Shown: one piece after another, positions 40,107-47,867 of the stretch
Layout: each line of letters begins with the position of its first letter
Numbering within the stretch: the stretch's first letter is position 1
Assembly: GCF_902499175.1 (NCBI RefSeq)
Contig: NZ_CABVQC010000054.1
Location: 1 to 64,000, forward strand
Length of the DNA stretch: 64,000 nt
DNA from: Burkholderia aenigmatica
Lineage (GTDB): Bacteria > Pseudomonadota > Gammaproteobacteria > Burkholderiales > Burkholderiaceae
Reading direction: 5' to 3'
Notes under the pieces: generated by a model
Databases searched by the model: none
The model's input: only the letters and a program-made list of their open reading frames with translations
Told to the model about the DNA's origin: nothing
Program-made: the position numbers and the translations under genes

Positions 40107-41054
40107 TCAGTTGAGCGCGACCGCCGCCGCGGCTTCGACCGGCGAGCCTTCGAGCGCGACCGACGGTCGGCCGTCGGGGCCGACCGGCACGTCGCCGGTG
40201 AGCGTCGTGCGATAAAGCTGGCGGTCGAAGTCGAGATCGAAGATGTCGACGGGCGCGAGGTGGGCGGTCGCGCGGTTGTCCCAGAACGCGATGCTGCGCG
40301 GTTCCCACTTGAAGCGGATCGTGAATTCCGGCCGCGTTACGTGTTCCCACAGCAGTTCGAGCAGTGCCTGGCTCTCGCGCGGCGTCAGCCCGACGACCGA
40401 TTTCAGGAAGCTCGGGCTCACGTACAGCGCACGTTCGCCGGTCTCCGGATGCACGCGCACGAGCGGATGCTCGGTCACGAGCGGGCGGCGTTCGACCGCC
40501 TCGTCGAACGCGCCGGTGGCGCGCGCACCGGCCGGCGGCGTGAAGCGATGAAGGCCGCGCAGCCCGTCGACGAAGCCGCGCAGCGGCGCGGACAGCGTGT
40601 CGTACGCCCGCACGAGGTTCGTCCAGTGCGTGTCGCCGCCGTATGGCGGGATCGTTACGCCGCGCAGGATCGACGCCCACGGCGGGTTCACGGCGGCCGT
40701 CACGTCGGTGTGCCAGCCGGTCCAAGGCCGGCGCACCGGCTCGCCTTCGAAGCGCGTCGCCTTGCGATGCTTGGCGACCGAATAGACGGCCGGCTGCCCG
40801 TCGACGTGCCCGAACACCGGATGGCCGACCGTCGGCTCGCCGAACTGCGCGGAGAACGCGACGTGCTGCTCGTGCGTGAGGAACTGTTCGCGGAAGAAGA
40901 TGACGCGCCATTGCAGCAGCGCGGCGCGGATCGCCGCGATCTGCGGCGTGGTCAACGGTTGCGTGAGGTCGACGCCGCGGATTTCCGCACCGATATGGGC
41001 GGACAGCGGGATCACGTCGACCGGCTGGGCGGCGGGTTCGAGTAGGGCGCTCAT
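40107..41054 (-). CDS. TauD/TfdA-family Fe(II)/2-oxoglutarate dioxygenase
   Basis: A 315-residue dioxygenase of the TauD group. The facial triad is visible as His115-x-Asp117 in GWHTDVT and His265 in DNRATAH; Arg282 in QLYRTTLTGDVP should bind 2-oxoglutarate. The N-terminus IGAEIRGVDLTQPL and VIFFREQFLT are typical. These enzymes hydroxylate the carbon next to sulfur in sulfonates or sulfate esters so that sulfite or sulfate is released. ATG 41054 is the natural start. It follows a second, related dioxygenase by 159 bases and an ABC importer operon, which supports a role in organosulfur use; exact substrate unknown. Confidence 0.92.
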   Translation of the reverse strand: MSALLEPAAQPVDVIPLSAHIGAEIRGVDLTQPLTTPQIAAIRAALLQWRVIFFREQFLTHEQHVAFSAQFGEPTVGHPVFGHVDGQPAVYSVAKHRKATRFEGEPVRRPWTGWHTDVTAAVNPPWASILRGVTIPPYGGDTHWTNLVRAYDTLSAPLRGFVDGLRGLHRFTPPAGARATGAFDEAVERRPLVTEHPLVRVHPETGERALYVSPSFLKSVVGLTPRESQALLELLWEHVTRPEFTIRFKWEPRSIAFWDNRATAHLAPVDIFDLDFDRQLYRTTLTGDVPVGPDGRPSVALEGSPVEAAAAVALN

Positions 41055-41213
41055 GCGACGCTCCTGGCGGAAGTGAACGGGATGGCGGGCCGACATCGTT
41101 GCGCGTGCAGGCGTCGGTCTGGTGGCGGAAAGGGCATGGTCGCGTGTCCGGTGGCGGAAAGCGGGGTAGGCACGGCGGCGCGCACAAGGCGCCGCCGCCG
41201 CGGGATGCGGGCG

Positions 41214-42167
41214 TTATTGCAGCGTCGCGCCCGGCCCCTTCAGCACGACGCTCTGGCGGCCGTCGATGCCGACCGGCACGTCGCCGTGCACGGTCGCGCG
41301 GCGCACGACACGGCGCGCATCGCCGTAGTCGTTGATCGCGTAGTGCTGCGTCGCGCGGTTGTCCCAGATCGCGACGTCGCCTTCCTGCCAGTTCCAGCGC
41401 ACCGTGTTCTCGAGACGCGTCACGTGTTCGTGGAACACCTGCAGCAGGTGCGCGGAATCCTGCGCCGACAGCCCCTTGAGTCGCTGCACGAAATGCCCGA
41501 GCACGAGCGTGCGTTCGCCGGTTTCCGGATGGACGCGCACGACCGGGTGCTCGGTTTCGTAGACGGTCGACGTGAACACTTCGCGGTAGCGCTTCAGTTG
41601 CGTATCGTCGGCATGCACGTGCGTCGACGCGTAGTCGTACGCGTTCGTATGCAGCGCCCACAGCGTGTCGGCGAGCGCGCGCAGCGGGTCGGGCAGGTGC
41701 GTGTACGCGGCGGCCGTGTTGGCCCACACGGTATCGCCGCCGAACGGCGGAATCACGACCGCGCGCAGGATCGAGATCTTCGGGTACGCATCGACGAAGG
41801 TCACGTCGGTGTGCCACGAATTGGCGCGGGCGCCGTGTGCGGAATCGAGTTCGAGCAGGTGCGCGCTGCCGTCGACGGACGGCACGGTCGGGTGCGCGAC
41901 GGTATTGCCGAAGCGGCGTGCGAACGCTTCCTGTGCGGTGTCGTCGAGATGGTGCTGGCCACGGAAGAACAGCACCTTGTGGCGCAGCAGCGCGGCCTGG
42001 ATCGCGTCGAACGTCGCGTCGTCGAGCGTGCCCGACAACCGCACGCCGGCGATCTCGGCGCCGATCCGTCCGGCGACCTGGCGAAGCTGGAGCGGCGTGG
42101 CGGCCGTGCGCGGCGCGGCGTGCGAAGCATGCGAAGACGGGTGAGCGGCGTGCTGGACTTCGGACAT
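41214..42167 (-). CDS. TauD/AtsK-like Fe(II)/2-oxoglutarate dioxygenase
   Basis: A 317-residue relative of the next gene. Its iron ligands are His119-x-Asp121 (SWHTDVTF) and His275 (DNRATQHYAIND), with Arg290 as the probable 2-oxoglutarate ligand. The HVHADD insertion and the sequence NRATQHYAINDYGDARRVV are characteristic of the AtsK type, which cleaves alkyl sulfate esters to aldehyde and sulfate. A His/Ala-rich extension of about 20 residues precedes the domain. ATG 42167 follows GGAGACTCC on the minus strand. It is 148 bases downstream of the ABC ATPase gene on the same strand; import and cleavage of sulfate esters or sulfonates in one unit is the natural reading. Confidence 0.92.
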   Translation of the reverse strand: MSEVQHAAHPSSHASHAAPRTAATPLQLRQVAGRIGAEIAGVRLSGTLDDATFDAIQAALLRHKVLFFRGQHHLDDTAQEAFARRFGNTVAHPTVPSVDGSAHLLELDSAHGARANSWHTDVTFVDAYPKISILRAVVIPPFGGDTVWANTAAAYTHLPDPLRALADTLWALHTNAYDYASTHVHADDTQLKRYREVFTSTVYETEHPVVRVHPETGERTLVLGHFVQRLKGLSAQDSAHLLQVFHEHVTRLENTVRWNWQEGDVAIWDNRATQHYAINDYGDARRVVRRATVHGDVPVGIDGRQSVVLKGPGATLQ

Positions 42168-42315
42168 CGGGAGTCTCCTGGAGGCGGGTCGGTCGAGTCC
42201 CCATTCAAGCAGGGACCGCGCGCAATCGGAACCGATGAATCGTCACAACCTTAGCGTGTGCGCAGCGACGATCGATATGCGTCGTGATGCTGAGCCATTC
42301 GGCGCGTCGGGCGTG

Positions 42316-43161
42316 TTACCACGCAAGCCGCCATTCGCCGATCCGGTGCGGGCGCGGCGGGTCGATGCGCTTGCCGCCCGCGCGATCGTCGCCCGGCGGT
42401 TCGCTGTCGTCGAAATCGGCGAGCACGGTGTCGCGCAACCGCGCGAATTCCGGCGAATCGCGCCGGCGCGGGCGCGGCAGCGCGACCTCGACGATGCGTT
42501 CGATGCGGCCCGGGCGCGGCGCCATCGTCACGACGCGGTCGCCGAGACACACGGCTTCGTCGACGTCGTGCGTGACGAGGATCATCGTGATGCGCTCCTG
42601 TTCCCAGATGCGCAGCAGCTCGTTCTGCATTCGCGCACGCGTCTGCGCGTCGAGCGCGCCGAACGGCTCGTCGAGCAGCAGCACGCGCGGGCGGTTCACG
42701 AGGCCGCGCGCGATCGCGACGCGCTGCGCCATCCCGCCCGACAGCTGATTCGGATACGCGTGCTCGAAGCCGTTCAGCCCGACGAGCGCGATGTGATCGG
42801 CGACCGCGCGCCGCTTCGCGGCCGCGTCGAGCGGGGCATTGCGCAATGCGGCCTCGATGTTCTGCGCGACGGTCAGCCACGGGAACAGCCGGTGATCCTG
42901 GAACACGATCCCGCGCTGCAGCGACGTGTCGCGCACGCGCTCGGCGCCGGCCCGGATCTCGCCCGCGTAGTCGGCGTCGAGCCCGGCGATCAGCCGCAGC
43001 AGCGTCGACTTGCCGCAACCGCTTGCACCGACGATCGTGACGAATTCGCCGGCGCGCACGTGCAGCGACACGTCGTCGAGTACGGCGAGCGTGGCGCCGC
43101 GTTGCGCGTAGTGCTTGCTCACGTGGAGAATGTCGAGCGAATCGGAGGCGAGGGTCGTCAT
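42316..43161 (-). CDS. Sulfonate/sulfate-ester ABC transporter ATPase
   Basis: A 281-residue ABC ATPase. Walker A is GASGCGKST at about 45-53, the signature LSGGMAQRVA is near 146, and Walker B with D-loop reads LLLDEPFGALD at about 165-175, followed by the switch histidine in ILVTHDVDEAV. The sequence is of the nitrate/sulfonate/taurine subfamily (SsuB/TauB/AtsC). A charged C-terminal tail of about 35 residues goes beyond the usual end. ATG 43161 begins the domain. It lies 41 bases downstream of the second permease gene and would energise the two permeases encoded upstream. Cytoplasmic, associated with the inner membrane. Confidence 0.93.
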   Translation of the reverse strand: MTTLASDSLDILHVSKHYAQRGATLAVLDDVSLHVRAGEFVTIVGASGCGKSTLLRLIAGLDADYAGEIRAGAERVRDTSLQRGIVFQDHRLFPWLTVAQNIEAALRNAPLDAAAKRRAVADHIALVGLNGFEHAYPNQLSGGMAQRVAIARGLVNRPRVLLLDEPFGALDAQTRARMQNELLRIWEQERITMILVTHDVDEAVCLGDRVVTMAPRPGRIERIVEVALPRPRRRDSPEFARLRDTVLADFDDSEPPGDDRAGGKRIDPPRPHRIGEWRLAW

Positions 43162-43202
43162 GGCGGTGCGAGGAAGCGTGTGGGGGGGAAGGGAAAAGGC
43201 GA

Positions 43203-44024
43203 TCAGCGCGTCAGGTCGCCGCGCCGGGCCAGCACCTTGCGCTCGATCGCGCGCGCAATCGCGTTCAGCGCCCAGCCCGTTATGCCGACGACGATGATCC
43301 CGAACAGCACGAGATCCATCCGGAACTGCTCGCTGCCGTCGATCAGCGTGTTGCCGATTCCGCTGCCGGCGACCAGCAGGTATTCGGCGCCGAGCGTCGC
43401 GAGCCACGAATAGATCAGGCCGAGATACAGCCCGGTGAAGATCGACGGCAGCGCTGCCGGCAGGATCACGTGGCGGACGAGCTGGAGCCGCGAGTAGCGC
43501 AGCGCGCGGGCGACGTCGACATATGCGCGCGGCACCGCATGAATGCCGTCGCAGGTGTGCGCGGCGACCGGCAGCAGTGCGGCGAGCGACAGGAATACGA
43601 CCTTGGCGACGTCGCCGAGGCCGAACCACACGGAAATCAGAGGAATCCATGCGAACAGCGAGATCTGCTTGAACGTGTCGAAGCTCGGGCCGACGATTCG
43701 CGCGGCGACGCGCGACAGCCCGAGCGCGGCGCCGAGCAGCAGCCCGCTCGTCGCGCCGATCGCGAACCCGCAGGCTTCACGCGCGAGCGACGCGGACAGC
43801 GCGCGGCCGAGTGCGCCGCTTGTGGCTTGCGCCCATGCGGTGCGTAACACGTCGGCCGGCCCGACGAGCAGCCCGCTGCTCACGAGGTGTGTGGAAGCGA
43901 TCGCCCACCACAGCGCGAACGCGACGAGCGGCAGCACGAAGCCGCGCCAGTCGGGCGCGTGCAGGCGGCGGGCGGTCGTGGTGGCGGGCGGGGTGACGTC
44001 AGGGGCGGCAGCAGAATACGTCAC
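43203..44024 (-). CDS. ABC transporter permease (sulfonate/sulfate-ester type)
   Basis: A 273-residue inner-membrane permease with about six helices. The loop that docks to the ATPase is visible as EACGFAIGATSGLLLGAALG preceding a conserved AARALRYSRLQLVRHVILP-like EAA segment (DVARALRYSRLQLVRHVILP). The start is GTG 44024: AAGGAGA lies seven bases upstream on the minus strand and the first residues TYSAAAPD lead directly into the protein. It shares the operon with another permease of the same size 39 bases upstream; together they correspond to the two halves of the AtsB permease found fused in Pseudomonas putida. Confidence 0.92.
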   Translation of the reverse strand: MTYSAAAPDVTPPATTTARRLHAPDWRGFVLPLVAFALWWAIASTHLVSSGLLVGPADVLRTAWAQATSGALGRALSASLAREACGFAIGATSGLLLGAALGLSRVAARIVGPSFDTFKQISLFAWIPLISVWFGLGDVAKVVFLSLAALLPVAAHTCDGIHAVPRAYVDVARALRYSRLQLVRHVILPAALPSIFTGLYLGLIYSWLATLGAEYLLVAGSGIGNTLIDGSEQFRMDLVLFGIIVVGITGWALNAIARAIERKVLARRGDLTR

Positions 44025-44031
44025 GGGTGAA

Positions 44032-44038
44032 TCTCCTT
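44032..44038 (-). promoter_or_regulatory. Ribosome binding site supporting a GTG start
   Basis: AAGGAGA on the minus strand is seven bases from GTG 44024. No ATG lies in frame nearby, so this near-perfect Shine-Dalgarno decides the start of the permease. Confidence 0.65.
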
Positions 44039-44063
44039 CGGTTACGCGGGTAGGGCGTGGGGC

Positions 44064-44906
44064 TCAGCCGCGGAACGCGGACGGCACGCCGCGGCGCAGG
44101 CGCGCTTCGAGCGCGTCGAGCAGCCGGTTGATCAGCAGGCCGACCGCCCCGACGACGATCACGGCCGCCATCACGAGATCGAGCTGGAACAGTTGCCGCC
44201 CGTACACGATCAGGTAGCCGAGGCCTTCGGACGACGCGACGAGTTCGACGACGACGAGCGCGAGCCACGACTTCGTGAACGCGAGCCGCACGCCGGTCGC
44301 GAGCGTCGGGATCGCGGCGGGCAGCACGACGTGCACGATGCGTTGCCGGCGCGTGTAGCCGAACACGCGTGCGACTTCGTCGAGCGCGGGCGGTGTCTGG
44401 CGAAACCCTTGCAACGTGCTCAGCGTGACGGGGACGAGCGCCGCATGCGCGATCAGCAGGTACTTGAGCGGTTCGCCGACGCCAACGAGCAGCAGCAGGA
44501 ACGGCAGCCAGCCGAGCACCGGAATCTGCACCAGCGCATTGAAGCTTGGCAGTACGTAAGCTTCCAGCGTGCGCGACAGGCCGAGTGCGACGCCGGTCGC
44601 GAAGCCGAGCAGCGTGCCGGCGGCGAAGCCGACCAGCACGCGCTGCAAGCTGATCAGCGTGTGGCGCACGAGATCGCCGCTCGTCGCGAGATCGGCAAGT
44701 GCGTCGAATACGCGTTCGGGCGGCGGCAGGATTTGTGGCGCGATCCAGCCGCGCGCGCTGCCGATGCTCCACAGCGCGAACAGCAGCGCGGGCAGCAGCC
44801 ACGGCGCGAGCCGCCACGCCCACCGTTTCACGCCCGCCGCACGGTGCGGCGGCGTGGTGAGCGCGTGGCGCTCGGATGACGGGATGGAAAACGCGGTGTC
44901 GCTCAT
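44064..44906 (-). CDS. ABC transporter permease (sulfonate/sulfate-ester type)
   Basis: A 280-residue permease with about six transmembrane helices (WLLPALLFALWSIGSARGW, ILGWLPFLLLLVG-like VLGWLPFLLLLVGVGEPLK, VMAAVIVVGAVGLLINRLLD). The EAA-type docking segment is EVARVFGYTRRQRIVHVVLP. It is a paralog of the downstream permease and probably forms a heterodimer with it. ATG 44906 is preceded by a modest ribosome binding site and lies 14 bases after the binding-protein stop, so it belongs to the same transcript. Together with the ATPase and binding protein it makes a complete importer for organosulfur anions. Confidence 0.92.
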   Translation of the reverse strand: MSDTAFSIPSSERHALTTPPHRAAGVKRWAWRLAPWLLPALLFALWSIGSARGWIAPQILPPPERVFDALADLATSGDLVRHTLISLQRVLVGFAAGTLLGFATGVALGLSRTLEAYVLPSFNALVQIPVLGWLPFLLLLVGVGEPLKYLLIAHAALVPVTLSTLQGFRQTPPALDEVARVFGYTRRQRIVHVVLPAAIPTLATGVRLAFTKSWLALVVVELVASSEGLGYLIVYGRQLFQLDLVMAAVIVVGAVGLLINRLLDALEARLRRGVPSAFRG

Positions 44907-44920
44907 CGGGAGGGTCCGGG

Positions 44921-45988
44921 TCAGGACAGCGGCTTGCCGGCCGCGTCGTAGCGTTGCCAGTAGCTTTCGAGCTTCAGCGTGCGCAGCGCATTGTCGAGAT
45001 ACTTCGGTTCGAACCAGCCATCGACGTCGACCGGCTGGCGGATCAGCTTCAGCGCGAGCGCATCCTGCGCGACGGACTTGTAGCGCGCGACGACGAACGG
45101 ATCGATCAGCGGCGACAGGCGATCCTTCAGGCGCTGGTTCGCATAGTCGGCCTGCCACGACGAAACCGGCACGCCGCTCTTCGCCCACAGCTTGAACAGC
45201 GCATCGCGATTCGCCTCGTCGGACGACCATTGTGCGCCCTTCACGAGCGCGGTGACGACGCGCTGCACGATATCCGGATGCGCGCGCTCGAAATCGTCGA
45301 GCACGAGCAGGTGGGTCTGGCGCGTGAGTTGCGGCCCGTCGTTCTGCGATTCGTAGATGATCTTCGCGAGCCCTGCGTCGCGCAGCTTGTACAGCTGGTA
45401 GTCGCCCACCGACGCGTCGATGCCTTTCGACGCGAGTGCGGCGAGCGAACTCGCGGAGTCGAGGTTGATCACGCGCAGGTCGCGTTCATTGAGGCCGTTT
45501 TTCGCGAGCGCGTTGTCGGCGACGAGCTGCAGGTTGGTGCCGCGGAAGATCGACACGCGGCGGTCCTTCAGGTCCTTGATCGAGCGGATGGTGGAGTCCG
45601 GCGGCACCGCGATCTTGACGCCCGAGCGCACGCTCGCGGCGAGCAGGAGGCGCGTCTTGATCCCGTTCGCCCGCGCGAGCACGGCGGGCAGGTCGCCCTG
45701 GTACGCGAAGTCGAGCGCCTTGTTGGCGATCGCCTCGTTGACGGCCGGCCCCGCGCCCTTGAAGAACAGCCACTGCACCTTGATGCCGTCGGCCGCGAAT
45801 TCCTTTTCGACCAGTTGCTGCAACTGCGCGGTGGCGGCGCTCGATCCACCGAACGTCGGCGGATCGCCGGCGCCTTGCTGGGCGACGCCGATGCGGATGG
45901 TGGCGGGCTTGTCGGCGTGCGCGGCAGCCGCCGGCAACGCAATGAGGGACGCGATCAGCAGCGATCGAAGCAGGCGCAGTGGAAGCAT
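44921..45988 (-). CDS. ABC transporter substrate-binding protein (AtsR/SsuA-like)
   Basis: A 355-residue periplasmic binding protein, first gene of the importer operon. The signal peptide LLRSLLIASLIALPAAAAHA ends near residue 25. The mature domain begins KPATIRIGVAQQGAGDPPT and has the sulfonate-binding pattern KVQWLFFKGAGPAVNEAIAN, FAYQGDLPAVLARANG, RVSIFRGTNLQLVADNALAK. ATG 45988 is taken as the start at the signal peptide; the frame remains open 30 codons upstream. The order binding protein, permease, permease, ATPase, dioxygenase, dioxygenase resembles atsRBC plus atsK. Sulfur limitation (CysB or SsuR/AtsR-like control) is expected from the family; no operator was identified. Confidence 0.92.
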   Translation of the reverse strand: MLPLRLLRSLLIASLIALPAAAAHADKPATIRIGVAQQGAGDPPTFGGSSAATAQLQQLVEKEFAADGIKVQWLFFKGAGPAVNEAIANKALDFAYQGDLPAVLARANGIKTRLLLAASVRSGVKIAVPPDSTIRSIKDLKDRRVSIFRGTNLQLVADNALAKNGLNERDLRVINLDSASSLAALASKGIDASVGDYQLYKLRDAGLAKIIYESQNDGPQLTRQTHLLVLDDFERAHPDIVQRVVTALVKGAQWSSDEANRDALFKLWAKSGVPVSSWQADYANQRLKDRLSPLIDPFVVARYKSVAQDALALKLIRQPVDVDGWFEPKYLDNALRTLKLESYWQRYDAAGKPLS

Positions 45989-46204
45989 GAATCGATGGAT
46001 CCGGAACGTTGGAGGAAGCAAGGCCGGGCCGCAGCCCGTCGACGCATTCTCGATGGCGTGCCGGGGCCGGACAAGCAACGATTTGAACTATGCTTATCGC
46101 GGTGCGGCCGATGACGATACATGCCGCGCGGGCACCCAACTGGTGCGGCTGCGCGCACAACGGCCGGGATGTTTTTCATCGCGACGGCGACGATGGAGGC
46201 GGGC

Positions 46205-46579
46205 ATGCAAGTCCAGGACCTGACAGGCGCGGCGCTCGACTACTGGGTGGCAATGGCGGAGGATCTCGACGCTCCCCGCGCCGACGCATCCGGATGTACG
46301 GCGATCCGCGAACCGGGCGGCGCGCCGGCTCCGTTTGCGCCGTCGTCGTCATGGGCCGACGGCGGCCCGATCGTCGAGCGTGTGCCGTTCGCCGCATTCG
46401 AGCGCGACGGCGGGCACGGGGCGTGGCGGGCGGTGCTGCACCGTGCCGTGCCCGCCGCCGGCGAGCGCTGCACGTTTAACCAGTCGGGGCCGACGCTGCT
46501 GGTCGCCGCAATGCGTACGCTCGTCGCGTCGACGTTCGGCGACGACGTGCCGGATCTCGACATGGCGCGGCCACGCTGA
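46205..46579 (+). CDS. NinX-like (DUF2591) phage-type protein
   Basis: A 124-residue protein of the phage NinX/DUF2591 kind: it opens with MQVQDLTGAALDYWVAMAED and closes with a conserved GPTLLVAAMRTLVASTFGD segment followed by VPDL; between them is the PSSSWADGGPIVER stretch. The family is found in lambdoid and other phages and as isolated chromosomal genes; no function is established. ATG 46205 is chosen because GGAGGC lies five bases upstream, although the frame opens earlier. No other prophage gene is near it. It is divergent from the binding-protein operon, so any functional connection is unproven. Confidence 0.82.
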   Translation: MQVQDLTGAALDYWVAMAEDLDAPRADASGCTAIREPGGAPAPFAPSSSWADGGPIVERVPFAAFERDGGHGAWRAVLHRAVPAAGERCTFNQSGPTLLVAAMRTLVASTFGDDVPDLDMARPR

Positions 46580-46601
46580 ACGTAGCCGCGCGCGGCATCG
46601 T

Positions 46602-46730
46602 TCAGGCGGAGACGTTCCGGATCGCGATCGATGCGAAGTCGACGTGCCGTGGCAGGATCGCGCCGGCGGCCGTGACGGCGGCAAGACGCTGCAGCATGGG
46701 GCGGCGCGCCGGGGTGGAGGATTGGGTCAT
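46602..46730 (-). CDS. Possible 42-residue peptide
   Basis: A short open frame encoding 42 residues: a basic N-terminus (MTQSSTPARRP), then MLQRLAAVTAAGAILPRHV and the ending DFASIAIRNVSA. No ribosome binding site is clear before ATG 46730, and codon bias in such a short frame is not informative. It lies in a 309-base gap between the NinX-like gene and a LysR gene. The hydrophobic AAVTAAGAIL piece after two arginines recalls a truncated export leader, so it could also be a gene remnant. No function is proposed. Confidence 0.3.
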   Translation of the reverse strand: MTQSSTPARRPMLQRLAAVTAAGAILPRHVDFASIAIRNVSA

Positions 46731-46888
46731 CGGCGGGGGGGGCGGTGATCCGCGAGCAGGCGAAGCGACTATCGGGCAGGTGACGGATACGGTTTCTGGC
46801 CGACAAACATTGAATCGTGCAATGCCTATTCGCGCGGCGACGGCCGGCCTGGCCGCCATCGACGGGCACGGGCGCGTCACGGTGCGCG

Positions 46889-47767
46889 TTACACGGCCGA
46901 CGGAACCGTCCGCAGGAACGCGCGTACCGCCGGCGCCTTTTCGAAGCGCCGGTGCGCGAGCGCCAGTTCCGACGTGATCGGCTTGCCGGCGATCGGCCGG
47001 TACACGACGCCCGGCAGCGACACGCAGCCGGCGAGCGCATCGGGAATCACCGCGACCCAGCCGTTCACCGACACGCACGCGAGCACCGCGAGCAAGCCGC
47101 CCGGGCGGGCGGCGATCAGCGGCGCGAAGCGGCCGCGGCGCGCGACTTCGAGCGTGCCGCGCTCCTGTTCGGGCACCGCGAAGCGCGCATCGGCGAGGTC
47201 GGCCGCACGAATGGCGGCCATCGACGCATAGCGCGACCCGGCCGGCACGGCCGCGACGAATACGTCCCGTTGCAGCGTGACGATCCGCAGGCCGCCGGGC
47301 AGCGGCAGCGGCGGGCGCACGTATGCGAGGTCGAGCCGGCCCGTGTCGAGCTGGTTCGCGACGTCGTCCATCGGCACTTCGCGCAGGTTCAGCTCGATAC
47401 GCGGGTGCGCGTCACGAAATGCGCCGACCGTGCGCTGCAGCGTGCCCGAATAGACGGCCGACGACACGTAGCCGATCTCGATCCGGCCAAGTTCGCCGCG
47501 CTCGGCCAGCGCCGCGAGTTCTCGGCCGCGCTGCAGGTGTTCGACCGCGGCGCTGGCCTCGGCGAGATAGGCTTCGCCGGCCGCGCTCAGCGTGACCGCG
47601 CGGCGCGACCGGTGAAAGAGGCGCACGCCGAGCACGCGTTCGGCCTCCTGGATCTGCCGCGTGAGCGCGGGCGGCGCCATGTCGAGCGCTTCGGCCGCAC
47701 GGGCAAAATGCAGGTGCTGCGCGACGCTCAGGAACGCGCGCACGTGACGGAATTCGAGCCGGTCCAT
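46889..47767 (-). CDS. LysR-family transcriptional regulator
   Basis: A LysR regulator of 292 residues from ATG 47767 (ATG at 47785 would add MTKIAI). The winged helix covers residues 1-60 (RLEFRHVRAFLSVAQHLHFA, MAPPALTRQIQEAERVLGVR) and the effector domain follows (GRIEIGYVSSAVYSGTLQRT, RLDLAYVRPPLPLPGG). The group is the CatR/BenM/CynR-like branch typified by an N-terminal DRLEFRHVRAF. It is divergent from the MFS exporter gene at 47868, 100 bases away, making the exporter its likely target. Inducer unknown. Confidence 0.92.
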   Translation of the reverse strand: MDRLEFRHVRAFLSVAQHLHFARAAEALDMAPPALTRQIQEAERVLGVRLFHRSRRAVTLSAAGEAYLAEASAAVEHLQRGRELAALAERGELGRIEIGYVSSAVYSGTLQRTVGAFRDAHPRIELNLREVPMDDVANQLDTGRLDLAYVRPPLPLPGGLRIVTLQRDVFVAAVPAGSRYASMAAIRAADLADARFAVPEQERGTLEVARRGRFAPLIAARPGGLLAVLACVSVNGWVAVIPDALAGCVSLPGVVYRPIAGKPITSELALAHRRFEKAPAVRAFLRTVPSAV

Positions 47768-47867
47768 GATTGCAATTTTCGTCAATAAAACAGCGTCGGA
47801 GTGTCAATGACAGGCAATACGGGCCAAGCCTAGCATACGGCTCGTTCTTCCTGTTCCGGAGTAGCCG

